Assembly: GCA_963921425.1 (NCBI GenBank) | Contig: OY992836.1 | Coordinates: forward strand, 10,199,304-10,263,303 | Direction: 5' to 3' | From: Dryas octopetala | Taxonomy: Eukaryota; Streptophyta; Magnoliopsida; Rosales; Rosaceae | Length of the DNA: 64,000 bases | The notes under the pieces: generated by a model | Database searches by the model: none | Seen by the model: only the letters and a program-made list of their open reading frames with translations | Told to the model about the DNA's origin: nothing | Made by a program: the position numbers and the translations under genes | Shown here: positions 46,600 through 59,149 of the stretch, in pieces | Position numbering within the stretch: position 1 is the stretch's first letter | Layout: each line of letters begins with the position of its first letter

Positions 46600-48829
46600 A
46601 GGAGTAATATGATAGTGTTTTAGCAGGAGGGAAACGAATTCATGAAATATTAAGTATTTTAGCAGGATATATATTACTATGCTCTAAACACTTCAAATGA
46701 TCAATGTAGTTTAATAGTAGTTTAATTTAGACTTTAGGAGTTCTCTTACTATACGATTTTGTATCATTTACATTCACGCTCAGCAATGATTATCATTTTA
46801 TGTTTTAAGGGGGGTAATCATCATTTCATGTCCTAAAGGGGAAAATCCTGCATCCAAATTCCAAATGTTAAATAATACTTGTATGACATTCAATATTGTA
46901 ATGCAAAATTTTCCATTTAATTAGGGTATGTAATTAAATAGAATTATAGAAAGTTGGATATTTAATCGATAAAAAAGATGATATTCATCTTTAAAAAAGA
47001 AGAAGAAGATGATTTTCATCTAAAAACAAAAGAAGAAGACGATTTTATCTAATTATAGTACATTGACCACATAATCTCACATTAATTCATATAAATTACA
47101 CCTTCTTTAGTAATAATAATCAGCGACGCTTTTAATAATTGAATCAAATTGTAAATTGATAACTACTTGTCGTCTAGTGATATTTTTTTTCTATACTATA
47201 AAAAGTTCCTAAGTTCCAATCTCTCTCTCCCCGCATACAAAAAAAGCGTTCGCGAATAATGTACCAGAAAAACTATATGCTCATCAATAAATTCCCATAT
47301 CAATTTTCATGACTGCAGTTGTTGCGTGTTGATAGCAACAATAAATAGTAAATACATGATGATGTCCAAAATACTGATCTCAATCTGTATGAATCAATAG
47401 TCTAAAGTAATAACTATGCATATTTCCTAACTAGAGGTTTACAGTGAGAAGGTTCTCTCTAAATCCTCTTGCTCCACCTCCCACCACCGCCTCCGTCGTC
47501 AGTTTTGAGGGTTAGTGGCAAATCTCTTCCAAAGATATTTGCTCATGTTTTTCCTTTCCTTTCTTCTTTTTCTTTCTAAGTTCTCTCACAGTCTCACGTA
47601 CCTTTCCCTTTTTTCAAACTCTGCTTTGCCCTTAGTTTCTAGCCCTTGTCAGATTGTCCTTTGATCTTCTACACAGACTACACTAATTTGTTGTATTGGC
47701 ATTACATCGGATTTTGTGGATGATATGCGCTGATAAGACACGAGTATTGAAATCCCCATATCCTCTTCCATTTTTTGTGTTTGCTATTGTCTTGTGGTGG
47801 TTGTCTTTTTAGGTGTTGTGGGTGTCGAGAAGGATGATGCTGGTCGGGATCTGGGTCCCCCATGGTAATTTTAAGGGTTGGAATTTTTCCTTTTTCGGTT
47901 TTTCTTTTATTTTTGTCTTGCCTAGGTTATACTAGGGGTCGGCAATGAGCCGGGCCGGGCTAGCCCGACCCAAAATTTTCTGGTTCGGACTTGAATTATA
48001 AGAGCCCAATAGGGCTTTCGGGACAGGCCGAGCTGGGCTTGGGCTTTAATACACAAGCCCAAGGCCCGCCCATCGGGTTTTGGCTTGTGGGCTTGGAGGG
48101 CTTGGCCAGGCTAGGCCTGAACGGGAGGCCCATAATGGGCCTAAATCCAGTTTAGATACATATACATCTTCAAAAAAAAATATGGGATTTTGGCTATGTT
48201 GTGATTTGAACATGAAACACACATAACAAGCTTTAACTCTCAACCAACTAAGCTGACTAGTTTATTTGTTAAGTTTGTGAATCATAACATATTTAATAGC
48301 TATTTCGTTTGTTTACTTCAATAAATTATTAATATGCTTATTAAGTTATTATATAATACTATTATGTTAGTAATAATGTAATACCATAAATAATAAACTT
48401 TTAAAATTATATACAACATTACAACTATAATAAAACATAAATGTACATATGTTTTATTATATATTTTATTACATATTTTTATAAATAAATGATGCAATTG
48501 TGTTTTCAACGATACTAACTGTTCAAATTTTAGTTCCTCACTCAAAGATAATTGGTGCAAAAAATGAGCTCAATTGGAGATGTAAAAGTGACATAATGGT
48601 GGTCGAATTAATGAGCGATCATGGTTTTTCTAATGATAATCGAATGGGTAGATGAATTTCGATTTGACCGATTTTTTGTAAGCATGATCTTTGACTATGA
48701 ATGAGAGTCATTCATAGTGAGTCCAATAAATGAGAGCCATGTATGGGTTCAATTAAGAGCAATAGAGAGAGAGTGATATGAGAACGGGCCCACGTGAAAA
48801 AGCAGCTCCAATTGCTGCATGTGGCTAAC
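46600..48829. other. Intergenic DNA with one hAT-like end
   Basis: No gene recognised. At 47933 TAGGGGTCGGCAATGAGCC followed by a GGGCCGGGC/GGGCTTGGGC-rich stretch (to about 48150) has the look of one end of a hAT-like non-autonomous element; the other end was not found. A CT-rich, CCACCACCGCC-containing tract (47440-47650) is unassigned. Sequence near 48650-48700 resembles an arm of the palindromic MITE family. Confidence 0.35.
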
Positions 48830-50560
48830 AAGGCTGGCCCACGCATAGTATTGCGTGTCAAGTGCTCCCTGCACTTCCTTTGTAAGCCACACACAGCTGG
48901 GATCACTTGATCGTTGGAGATCAACGACTATGATCTCCTAACCGTTGCTTTTTTCTTTTTTTTTTTTCAAAATGGGGCAGCGTGCTGGCGCAATCTTAGC
49001 CCTTCCTTTAGATAATCATTGGGATCTAACGACTGAGATTGTTTGCCCGTTGAAATATGTTTATTTAATTAATAAAAATTTTGAAAAAATACCAAAATAT
49101 CACAAAAAATTTGTAACGGCTAGTTTAACATTTCTTCTATAAATTGGTCATTCCCACCCCATATTTTCACTCATTCATCTATCTTTTGCATACTAAATTG
49201 TTGTAGAAAAAATTTTTCTTTGTCGTTTATGTGTGTTGCATTTTGTTTTTATTTCGAGTTTAATTATCCTTCTTTGTGTTTGTCATTTCGTATCGTGAAA
49301 TGAAATAAATTGTGTTGTGTTTATGTTTATGTTTATGAAACACAAATGAATTATGTTTTGTTAACCATTTTTATGCATTTCAAACATTAAAAATTACAAA
49401 CAACTAGTAAGAAAATTTAGTGGAGAGAAAATATAGAAATTATAATTTAGGTAATAAAATAAAATATTCAAAAATATTCAATATTCACCATATATTAAAG
49501 GTCTCTTTAAAATAAAACCAATGATATACTTTTTATAAATATTTAAGTTATAAATTATAACTTAACCATTACTTAATCTCAATTAGGGTTAATTTAATTA
49601 GGTACACATATGATTCTCAGCATCAATGCAGCTTCAGCACATATGACTATCATTCTCAGATCACAAAATCAATTTTCAGGCCACTTAAGACCTATGTATG
49701 GTTATCACACTCACTCAACCACTGTGGAAGGCCTAATAAGGGTGCGGACCACCCACGTGGGAAGATAGCAGAGAGAGCTGGCCAATGTTAGTTGTCGACA
49801 TGAGGGCCCACATGACAGAAGGGAGAAGACACATGCCCTGGGGTTTTGCATGTCTCGCGCGTACGGTGGGGATCCACTTGACCGTTGCTAATCAACGGTC
49901 CCATGAGTCGACCATCGCACTTTTTGAATTTTTGTTTTTTTAAAAACGCCAGTGTGTTAGTGTGATCTAGGTGGTCCAAAAAGCTAGCAGTTGGTGATCT
50001 AACTACTGAAAAAATTTGTCCATTTTTTTAAAAAAAATCGAACGGCTAGTCCAACAATTTGTATGTTGAATTGTGTTTATAGTTTATGTGTGTTGCATTT
50101 TGTTTTTATTTCGAGTTTAATTATCTTGCTTTGTTTTTGTAGTTTTGTATTGTGAAATGAAATAAATTGTGTTGTGTTTATTGTTTCTATGCATTTCAAA
50201 CATTGAAAAAATACCAAACAAGTTGAAAGAAAATTTCGTGGAGAGAAAATAGAGAAATTATAATTTGGGTAATAAAAAAAATATTCAAATATATTAAATA
50301 TTAACCTTATATTAAAGATCTCATGAAAATAAAACCAATAGTATAATTTTCATTAATATTCAAGTTAAAAATTAAAAATTAACCATCACTTAATCTCAAT
50401 TAAGCTTAATTTAATTAAGTACAATAATATGACTCTCAGTACTACTGCAGCTTTAGCACATATGACTATCACTCTCAGGTCACACTCAACATTATTCAAG
50501 TCACTTTGAGACCCATATATGACTATAACACTTACTAACCACCGTGGAAGGCCTTATAGC
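48830..50560. repeat. Diverged tandem duplication of about 0.85 kb
   Basis: Copies run from about 48830-49735 and 49745-50560. Shared landmarks in the same order are AACGGCTAGT, TTATGTGTGTTGCATTTTG (offset 857), GTGGAGAGAAAAT, CACATATGACTATCA and GTGGAAGGCCT (offset about 818). The style (ATCAACGGT..., ACGGCTAGTCCAAC, TATAAATTGG) resembles promoter regions of plant PIF/Harbinger transposons, but no transposase is present. Confidence 0.75.
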
Positions 50561-50585
50561 GTTACAGTTGGCAATGGTTAGTGAT

Positions 50586-51103
50586 GGGTATTGTCCAGAT
50601 TGGTTGAGATTTTGCCTATAATCGCAAACCAAACTAATTTAATCAGTTTGCATTTTTTTCAAAACAAAAGCGACTAAACCATATACTAAACCGAACCAAA
50701 CCAATCCTTTCATCATCAGTTGAGTTTTTGTTGGTTTCAGCTGTTCGGGGAGAGATGACAAAGAAACAAATAGAAATATAATGGAGAGATGATGATGAAT
50801 GAGAAAGAAGATGGAGAGAAGTTGCAATAAGAAAAAAGAGATGGAGGCATTATCTAAAGGGGGTTGAGATTGAGAGGGGATAAAATATAAGAAGAGCGAG
50901 AGGAAATAAATATGCAATGAGAATGATATTATTATAAAGATCATACTCGATTTGGTTCAATATAAGTAGTTTTCAAATAGTTCAAACCACTATGTGAACC
51001 ACAAATATCGATTTGGCTATGAATCAATAAACATTTTTTGTGTGTAAAAATCGAACCAAATTGCCCAAATGGTTTGGTTGGTTTAATGATTAAATACACA
51101 CCC
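50586..51103. mobile_element. Possible hAT-like non-autonomous element
   Basis: The ends are GGGTATTG and, inverted, GGGTGTGTATT; flanks TTAGTGAT and CTAGCGAT agree at 6 of 8 positions, as an old 8-bp target duplication would. Subterminal AACCAAACC/GGTTTGGTT motifs recur on both sides. No coding capacity. Confidence 0.5.
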
Positions 51104-51111
51104 CTAGCGAT

Positions 51112-52702
51112 GATTGCATCCATTGTGTAGTTGTGTTTTGCTTATTCATGTGGCGGCACAATTTATTTACTGCTAGGGCTAGTGGGCTACAGTTTTTGTT
51201 TGTTTTCTGATAGGGTGTGGAGACAATTCATGATAGGAGAAATGTTTTATAATATGGTATTTAAATTGGAGCAGAAGGTTCAATTGGATCGATCCCAACT
51301 TCACAGGATCGATGTCACAGAGAAGTCATTATTGCAGATTTGCACCTTTCGACCGATCGACCGAGTATGCTAAAGTTAGAATTCATGCATTCTCTTGGGA
51401 GACCGATCAACGTGGTACGAGGATAAATATTGCTTACTGTGGGATCAATCCTTGGTAGTGTTTAGCCGGTTGTAACTTGGTTTTATCATATTTTTCCCTT
51501 CCCAAAGTGCCCTTAATCGTAACATAAGTCTTATGAACTAATAAAACTTTAAGAGGCCAAATTTCATAAGTGAAACCCTAAGATTGAGTGTGAGGCCAAC
51601 ACTTGAGTGCTCTTGTAATTTTGGGGATTTTTCTTCCTCTATAGTGAAAAGCCCTAACAACCCCATGGACATAGATTAATCCCAACTTAAATTGGATCGA
51701 GTTGGTTCGATACACAATTTTGGGCTATTCAAACCTCAAAATTAACTTACAAGGCCCACGTTCATGAAAGGCATAAAGGAGTCATAAAGCTCATATACTA
51801 GCCCCACTTATAAGCAATTGGTTATTAGAGCCAAGGCCTTAGAGCATATTTATAGGAGATGAAAGGGAGATGATTTATGGTTTTTTTTTTTTCCGATGTG
51901 GGATTGTAGGTTTACTGATTATTCTAATAAACAACAGGTCTTCAATAACCCTGCAATGGTCTTTCCAATTTCCACATAGAAACCTCCACCATCTTCAACC
52001 AAAGAACTTTCCTCACATTCCAACCAAAACCCGCTTCACAATTCCTTAAATCAACCTCAAAATCCCCATCAAAATCAACCCATGATTACCGTGTTCACCA
52101 AAAACATGGAAATGCCCTTTACCATAACGGTGATTTGCACCACAGCTTGTTTCGCCACCATCGCCAACCCTATGCTCGTCCGTCTATCACATTCTCCCTT
52201 TGGCAGATTGGCACTATCCCTCCCAGCCTGCACGTAGAAATTTTCTTTCTTCACAGTAGAACCATCACCGACTTAATTGCTTGTGGTAGAACAGAGTCAA
52301 CTTTGCACGGGTGTTTCGTACGTGTGCTGGAAGTTTGATGTGGTTTGGTTATTGTCGGGTTCTTGAGTTATCCAACCCGCTCACCACATCGGATGTGGTC
52401 AGTCGAGTCGGTATATAATCGGCTATTGCTGACAAAAAGCCTATACCTGAATCGCACCTCCTTTTTTCGGTCGGTTTGTCGAGTTGGAACAAAAAATTAG
52501 TGAATTAGTAACACCATATAGCGGTTTTATAGTCATATCAAAAACTTAGTCTCAAATTTGAACAAAAAATAAAATCTATATCAACCAATTAAATATAAGA
52601 AAAATAATAAATCAAAATTGAAAGCTCATAATGCTTCTTACAACAATTTGGGCCTTTCAAGCCCAAAAACATATACAAACCAGACTAGCCCAAGTTCATG
52701 GG
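51112..52702. other. Intergenic DNA, possible old LTR fragment
   Basis: Around 51480-51700 the order of motifs (CCCTAAGATTGAGTGTG, then CCCTAACAACCCCATGGACATAG) resembles the 3' part of plant Copia LTRs, but termini were not identified. The CT- and CA-rich stretch at 51940-52340 has no recognised coding content. Nothing else named. Confidence 0.3.
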
Positions 52703-53353
52703 CTAAGATCCTAACCGATCCAACCCTTGACGGGCCAAAACCGACCCCGTATCGACCCTTAAGGCCCGCTCGAAAGCCTCTCTAGCTTCGCCCCTCATCC
52801 CCTTCCACTCGTAACACTGACCCAACAAACAAAATGCCGTCGTCGAGTCAGCACCATCACCCCGACTCAGCCCCAGCGCGTCGACCAGGTCCTCAACCGC
52901 CGAGTCAAGCCGGCGCCTCCGGTTCATCGCGAGCTTCAACTCGGCCCTCTTGACTAAAGCCTCCCCACGCTCCCTCTCCGGGAGTGACTTCACGCACGGC
53001 GACGATAAAGCCACGTTGAGCGATCTCAGCGCGGAGCTCTTGTGGCCCAAGAGATCCAGAGCCAGGGCTTTGAGAATGTGTGGGCCCGGGTCTCTGGGCG
53101 AGAGAGACAGAGCCTTCTCGGCCTCGGCTAAAGCGTTTTTGGCGTGGGCCTGGGATTGGGCCTTGTGGGTCGTGGATCGGGCTCGGGCCAGGAGGTGCGA
53201 CCCGTGGACGAAGTGGCGGGTGGCTTGGAGGGTGGCTCGGTTGTTGGTTCGGAGCTTGGTTAGGGCGCTCTTGGAGAGTTTGTGTATGGCGAAGAACATT
53301 GATAGGGTTAGGATCAGAAGGGCCAGCTGCAGGACCACCTCTGGTGTTGCCAT
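52703..53353 (-). CDS. Membrane-anchored TPR-like protein
   Basis: Single-exon gene of 216 residues. Residues about 5-25 (VVLQLALLILTLSMFFAIH) form a strong N-terminal membrane anchor or uncleaved signal. The remainder carries tetratricopeptide-like helical pairs: ARSTTHKAQSQAHAKNALAEAEKALSLSPRDPGPHI..., ALVKRAELKLAMNRRRRLDSAVEDLVDAL and STTAFCLLGQCYEWKGMRGEAREAFERAL, with typical TPR positions (W/G/Y/A/F/A/P) best kept in the last. Similar short TM-plus-TPR proteins occur throughout plants; none that I know of has a defined role, but TPRs usually bind partner proteins. Clearly higher GC than its surroundings. The ATG at 53353 is chosen because the hydrophobic segment follows at once. Confidence 0.88.
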   Translation of the reverse strand: MATPEVVLQLALLILTLSMFFAIHKLSKSALTKLRTNNRATLQATRHFVHGSHLLARARSTTHKAQSQAHAKNALAEAEKALSLSPRDPGPHILKALALDLLGHKSSALRSLNVALSSPCVKSLPERERGEALVKRAELKLAMNRRRRLDSAVEDLVDALGLSRGDGADSTTAFCLLGQCYEWKGMRGEAREAFERALRVDTGSVLARQGLDRLGS

Positions 53354-54237
53354 TTTCTCTGTCTTTTGGTTTTGATGGAGTAGACGGTTGTGATTGAAGC
53401 GGTAATGAATCTGGGTCGTTGTTTTTGGCTGACGACAAGAATGTTAGAATGAGATGGTGTAGACTGTGTAGTAGTGGTGATTGGTGTTTGTGTATGACAT
53501 TGTCCTTCTTTGCAATATAAGAATTCTTCTCTTTTTTCATGTTTTAGGTCCCAAGTTTTTCATATTTTATTTTTCCGAAATCGTGGAAAAATCGATGCAT
53601 TTTGTCCATGGTCAGTTTTAGTCTTCCAAGGGGCGGCCTCTACGGCATCCTCTCCAATAAAGGTGGGCCGAATGCGTTGTGGGTCACAGTCACATTGTAG
53701 AGGATGCTTCATAGAAGACTCTTTATTGGACAAAACGTTCATGTTTGTTTTATAACATTTTCGATGCAAATAAGTGAATAACTTTGTGGCATTTCGTGGC
53801 AAAAAAAAAACCTTTGTGGCATTTCATTGTTGTTGGAAGATGAGGGGTCACAAATTGATGAAGAAAAACATTGACCATAATTCACAATTTTTTGATGATG
53901 TGAATAGGAGTACAACCAAATATTCAATTTGCCAGACATCCTGATCTGTTATGTTCTCCAATCACGTTGCAGAATTTTTCATCGGGCGTGACGGAATTCT
54001 GATAGAGAGTTTGATAACATTACATACTAAACTGTATCATAACATTACCAAAATGCCACTTTTCCTAGTGTTCTCTACAGGTATTTGGCAAACAGCGGCT
54101 TCAACTATGAGAGCCTGAATATGCAAGCTGTTGAACTTTTACTTCACCCATACAACAAGGGTAATATACCATTCTAAAACTCGAGACAAGACAGACAAGT
54201 AACAATAAGAGGAGAGGCTGCAGGAGAAGAGCAAGCA
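53354..54237. other. Intergenic region between the TPR gene and the kinase gene
   Basis: Holds the TPR gene promoter and leader (just after 53353) and the 3' UTR of the kinase gene (towards 54237). No other gene seen; one tiny insert is entered separately. Confidence 0.5.
53782..53825 (+). mobile_element. Tiny poly(A)-tailed insert with 14-bp flanking repeat
   Basis: CTTTGTGGCATTTC occurs at 53782-53795 and 53812-53825. Between them is GTGGC, ten A and one C: 16 bases in all. Confidence 0.5.
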
Positions 54238-57200
54238 CTACTGATCCATAACAAGTTGCCTGTGGCGATTTAGATCACTGAGGTAGTTAGAACAAGTATA
54301 ATCTTCCAAGTCACAAGCCTCCAAAACGAGTGATCTCACTGCTGTAGACTTTTGTTTCACCTGCTCTACAACTCCATTCTCACCCTGTAGTAGCTCCACC
54401 ACCTGCATTCTCACAAAATTCGCATCATCCGTCAATTTTGCAACTTTGGCTTCGAAAATAATTTTAACCCTAAACAGAAAACAGATTTTCATACCTGATT
54501 CATGTATGGACGCTTGGTGGATTGATGACTAATGCACAGTGTAGCTGTCATCATGGCTCTTTTCATCTCAACTGGATCATATGCACCTTCTAAACGAGGA
54601 TCTGCGAGTTCCTTCATATTAAGCTCATCCAGAAGTGGTTTTGCCTGTGCAAAGCACACAAATGATCAATCATCTTTCAAAGAATATATCGAGCTTATGT
54701 AAACTCATAACAATGAAATTGTTTAATACAAAGCCCTGCAGAGGGACTAAGTTTTAGCATACTAAGTCTTAGCATAACACATTCATACCCATATTACAAG
54801 GCTTTGCTGAGTCGAATCAACAGCACGACGACCTGTTATGATTTCCAGTAATAGGACACCAAATGCAAAAACATCGGTCTTCTCGTCGACAATTCCATGC
54901 ATAAAATACTCTGGAGACAAGTATCTGAAACCGTTTGAAGGTCCATAAGCCCAAACATTTATAACAGATGAGAGTAAGCAATCATAGAAAATGAATAACT
55001 GAAACTGCATACTAACCCAAATGTGCCTTCAATAGGGAATACAACATGGTGAGTCCATTTTTCTGGGAGCCACTTTGCTAGTCCAAAGTCAGATATCTGC
55101 AGTAACAGTAATAAAAAAACTCTTTATGTTAAGGAAATCCATGAAGAACTGTACATGAAAATCCAGACTTGAAGAAGAACAACAAAAATACCTGAGCTTC
55201 ATAATCTTCGGTTAGTAATATATTGGAGGCCTTGATGTCTCTGTGAATGATGCGTCTATGGCAATCGTGATGGAGATATCGTAACCCTTCTGCTACCCCA
55301 ACTGCTACCTTAAACCTTATCTTCCATTCCATACAGTCTTCTGAACCAAAAAGTAGAGAAGATAAGCTGCCATGTGGGGAAAATTGGAGGACAAGATGCA
55401 AACCACCATCGATGCCAAACCCAAGCAACCGAGCAGCATTTGGGTGGCATATGTGTGCAATAATTCCAAGCTCTGCTAAGAAATCACCAATTCTGTCCTC
55501 ATTTTCTTTCTCTTGCTCTTTCTTCATCAGCCTCTTTACTGCTACAGTTTTATCATTGGATAAAATCCCCTTGTAAACTTCTGCCTGCCCACCTTTCCCA
55601 ATCAAGTTCTCTGTCAAGTATTATTCAATCACAATTCAATTAATTAACCAACAAATACAAAGAGATTGAGTCAAAATTCAAACCAAGTTTTTGTGGAACA
55701 TAAAATCAATCAATTGGATGCTTGGGTCCATCTGCCAGCCAGTGGCTGCATTTCACATCCTATAAAGAAGTTGGGACTGGTTTTTTTACTTTAACTGGTC
55801 ATACTCATACATGTAAGATGCAGCCTATACACTGTGGCAAACAAAGACCCAAGAAAGATTGAAACCAAAAGTTTCACCAATAATTGACTGAAACTTTAAA
55901 GCTGCAGCCTCCAAATCAAAGTTCCACAGCTAATTGCAGTAAAAATATCAGAATTATTCCACCAAAAAAGAAAAAAAAAAAAAAAAAACACTCTGGCTGT
56001 CAAAACAGTGGTCATAGAATAGATGCAGAAATTGCAACAGTTAAAAAATTGGGTTCAACAAAATCGCCATTAGCATAGAATAGAGGTCAAGCAGCCAGGT
56101 CCCACAATTACTTTCCTGTTTCGTCCATCCAAACACAATTTAATCAAAAAAGTCACCTAAAAAAGATTTCAATCTAATGGTGGACCCAATAAGCTAACTC
56201 AATTTTCATTGCATTTTCAATGAATAATAAAAGAAAAAAAAAAGGCTCAAAAAGAAAAAAACAAAAAAGCTTATTCCCAGTTCTTACCAGTTTTGAAATT
56301 GCCAGTAGCAGCAGCAAGCTCAGCATAATCAAAGTTTCTCCAAGAGGGTTTCATGATGGGATTTCCATCAGGATCATCAACATCACCATCCTCATCCTCA
56401 GCGCTCCAAATCCTCGCCAATCTCCTCCGCAAGTTTCTCCTCCCCAGCTCGTAGCTTGCAGCCAGAACGGGAATGGTTGAGAACCGCCTCGCTGACTTCT
56501 TCTTCAAGGCATCGAACATGCCCTTGCCCTTCCATTGCAACCCATTACTAATATCGCGGATCAGCGTTCGCTGCTGACCCAGTGATTTCTCAGAACAAGA
56601 AGACGACGAGGCACAACTGCTGCAGTCGGAGTCTGTACCCAAAACAGGCACGTCCAATACGCCCCTCGGCGACGACTCGTCCTCGCACGACTCTGTCTTC
56701 TTCAACCCACCTTCTGATTCCACCGTTTCTGGGCTTTCTTTTGTTTCTGGGTTTCCTTTCGTTTCGTCCCCGGCCTCTGTCAAACCAGTAATGAAACGAT
56801 TAAAACTCAAACACCTATTTTTTCTTTTACAAGGTTGAATACAACTAACAACAAGATTTACATTCCAACACCCATTTTCTCAGCAACCGAACAAGGCACC
56901 ATTGAAACATCAAACACCCGTTTTTTCTTTTACAGGGTTTAACAATTAACAACAAAATTCACATTCCTACACCCATTTCCACCTTCCTCCCTCTTCATTT
57001 TCTTTTCACAGCAACCAATCAATGAGCGCTCAAAACATCAAACACCCATTTTTTATTTTACAATTAAAAACTAAATTTACATTCCAACACCCATTTCCAC
57101 CTTCCTCTTCATTTTTTGTTTTTCTGAGCAACCAAACAATGAACAATCAAAACATCAAACACCATGCATGCATCAGGATTCAGAAACCAGAACAAAACAA

Positions 57201-57242
57201 GGAGAAGCTAGCTAGCGTACGGGACATACCTTCAATCGACAT
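54238..57242 (-). CDS. Receptor-like cytoplasmic kinase, class VI
   Basis: Seven minus-strand exons: 57242-57230, 56776-56288, 55610-55192, 55096-55017, 54924-54789, 54644-54495, 54402-54238; 1452 nt, 483 residues. There is no signal peptide or membrane span. An acidic, Ser-rich N-terminal part precedes the class VI motif [19 protein letters not shown]. Kinase landmarks are all present: glycine loop [12 protein letters not shown] (171-182), VAVK lysine 193, HRDIKASN (290-297), DFG (310-312) and [20 protein letters not shown]. The tail ends [13 protein letters not shown], as in At5g57670-like kinases. Expected to be an active Ser/Thr kinase in the cytoplasm; some class VI members bind ROP GTPases. 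The first coding exon is only 13 nt (MSIE plus one base); no ATG lies in frame just upstream of exon 2, which supports it. Confidence 0.92.
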
Positions 57243-57900
57243 GGTTTAGGCTTTGTGGGTTTTCCCCGAATAACAAAGTCCAGACCCGCCAAACCAGAAG
57301 AAGAGAAGAGCCGTTTGAAAGCAAAAGGAGGACGAGTCCTCTACATTTGGTTGTGCAGCGTAGGCAGGGCAGGGAGGGAGGGAAGGAAGAAAAGGAAAAA
57401 GGCAAAGAGAAAGAGAGAGCCGCAGAGAGAGATTGAGAGGAAGAGGGTGAGTTTAAAAATGGTATATCTTTGGGAGGTGGTTATTCTTGGAGGGGATCAG
57501 AGCAAAGACCACCAGCTTAGAGAAGATTGAAATCAAATATGCTATATTTATACACCTGCTTCTCTGTTTGCACCAAATTTAATTTTGCCCCTAAACTTTT
57601 TGGTTATAGATTTTTTTTTTTTTTTTTTTTGGGTTCGTGATGTAATCTTAGCCCTTGCTTTTAGCGCTACTGATTCTTGACGTAATAGATAGAGGGAGGG
57701 AGGGAGGGAGGGAGGGAGGGAGGGGCTGAGGGGGATTGGGTTTTTAACGAACCAACCCAACTGCCAACGGATGAAATATTCCATTTTATTGGGGGCAAAA
57801 TAAATTTTCTGTTTTTTTTTTTTTTTTTTTAAATCCTTATCCATAATATTTTTGTGGGCCCAAGATGAGAAAATACGGTTTTGGGTCTGTAAAGTTCAAA
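57243..57900. other. Kinase leader/promoter side with a (GAGG)n repeat
   Basis: GA-rich DNA directly before the kinase ATG (57360-57450, CT-rich on the coding strand) fits a 5' leader. (GAGG)n lies at 57692-57725 and T runs at 57609-57631 and 57812-57832. Confidence 0.5.
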
Positions 57901-58285
57901 ACTTGTTTGACGATGCTTTTAGTTTAGAAGTCTTCAAATAACTTTTAAATAGTAAAAAACGTTTTCAGTTGTGTTTGGCAAAAAAAAAAAAAGTGTTTGT
58001 TATTAAAACACTTGAAAATGCTTCTTGAAAAAATTTATGTTTTTATAACAAAAATATTTATAGTAAAACTTATTTGACAATACTTTTAGAAGCCTTCAAA
58101 TTACTTTTAAATAGTAAAAAATGCTTTTAATTGTGTTTGACAAAAAAAAAAAAAAACAACATTTTTGGGTTATTAAAACACTTGAAAGTGCCTCTTGAGA
58201 AAATTTATATTTTTCTAACAAAAACACTTATAGTAAAAGCACTTTTAATAAAAACGTTTCTTACATAAGCACTCTCAAACATACT
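57900..58285. repeat. hAT-like MITE with an internal tandem duplication of about 160 bp
   Basis: The TTTAAATAGTAAAAAA stretch at about 57944 and 58104 marks two parallel copies of roughly 160 bp. The distal end AAGCACTCTCAAACATACTC resembles the inverted end of the fragment at 3.8-4.4 kb, so both probably come from one family. Confidence 0.6.
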
Positions 58286-58599
58286 CTTAATATCAACGTG
58301 GGCGCAAATATCGAAGGTTTGAAAAATTTGTAATGTTAACAAATATCACTATACAAATTCGAGAGAGAAATATAACCAAATGTATAGCTCTCACGAATGT
58401 TTATTTAATTATTAGTTTACAACTTTAACTAAACGTTTGATAAAACTTATGCACATAATAGGCTTATATAATTGAGAACAGTTAGTTACTTTTTTCTTTT
58501 TACCTTGTTTTTTTTTTTTTTAAAAATCTTTTTTTGTTTTTTTATACTCATTCAGTCATTCTGCAATATGGTTTCATCATAAGAACAGTTCTTTTTTTT

Positions 58600-58830
58600 T
58601 TTTTTTAAATTATCAATCAAAGATAATTTATGTAAAAAATTAATTAAATAAAAAATTGTTTACTTATTTAACCATTGTAAAATAAATAAACAATTTTAGT
58701 AAAAATTAGACTTATCGTCTATTTATTCACTAATAATTAGATGACTAAATAATTTTGACTTTAGTTTAATTTTCGCATATATGATCTTTAAAGGGTGATT
58801 TAGAAAATGAACAATTTCGATCATATATAA
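58600..58830. mobile_element. Palindromic MITE fragment, fourth copy of the family
   Basis: ATGTAAAAAATTAATTAAAT, AAATAAATAAACAATTTTAG and CGTCTATTTATTCA occur in the same order and inverted relation as in the MITEs at 31.1 and 35.4 kb. Termini are not clear. Confidence 0.5.
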
Positions 58831-59149
58831 GACTATATTACATAATATATGGATAGAAAAAAGGAAAAGTTAGATAGCAGTCCTATAATTTTAAATGAAT
58901 AGAATGTATGTTGAAAGATGGAAGTATACTTGGAAAACGTTTGGTGATGAATGAAATTTGTATGAATATGCCTTAAATCTTTATTGTTTACTTTGTAAGT
59001 GTTTAAATTTTTATTGTTTACCACGAGCAACTTCATAGCACATAGAGTTCACCTAGGCTTCACAATTTTCACAATTTTCATTTTATGTGTAGAGACACCA
59101 TCTCCACAATAGTTTTGCATGTAATTTTATTGAGGTGGTAATTAAACGG

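Noticed and set aside
52905-53540. Long open frames overlapping the TPR gene in other frames and on the plus strand
   Set aside because: They have no family resemblance and are explained as shadows of the GC-rich TPR coding sequence.
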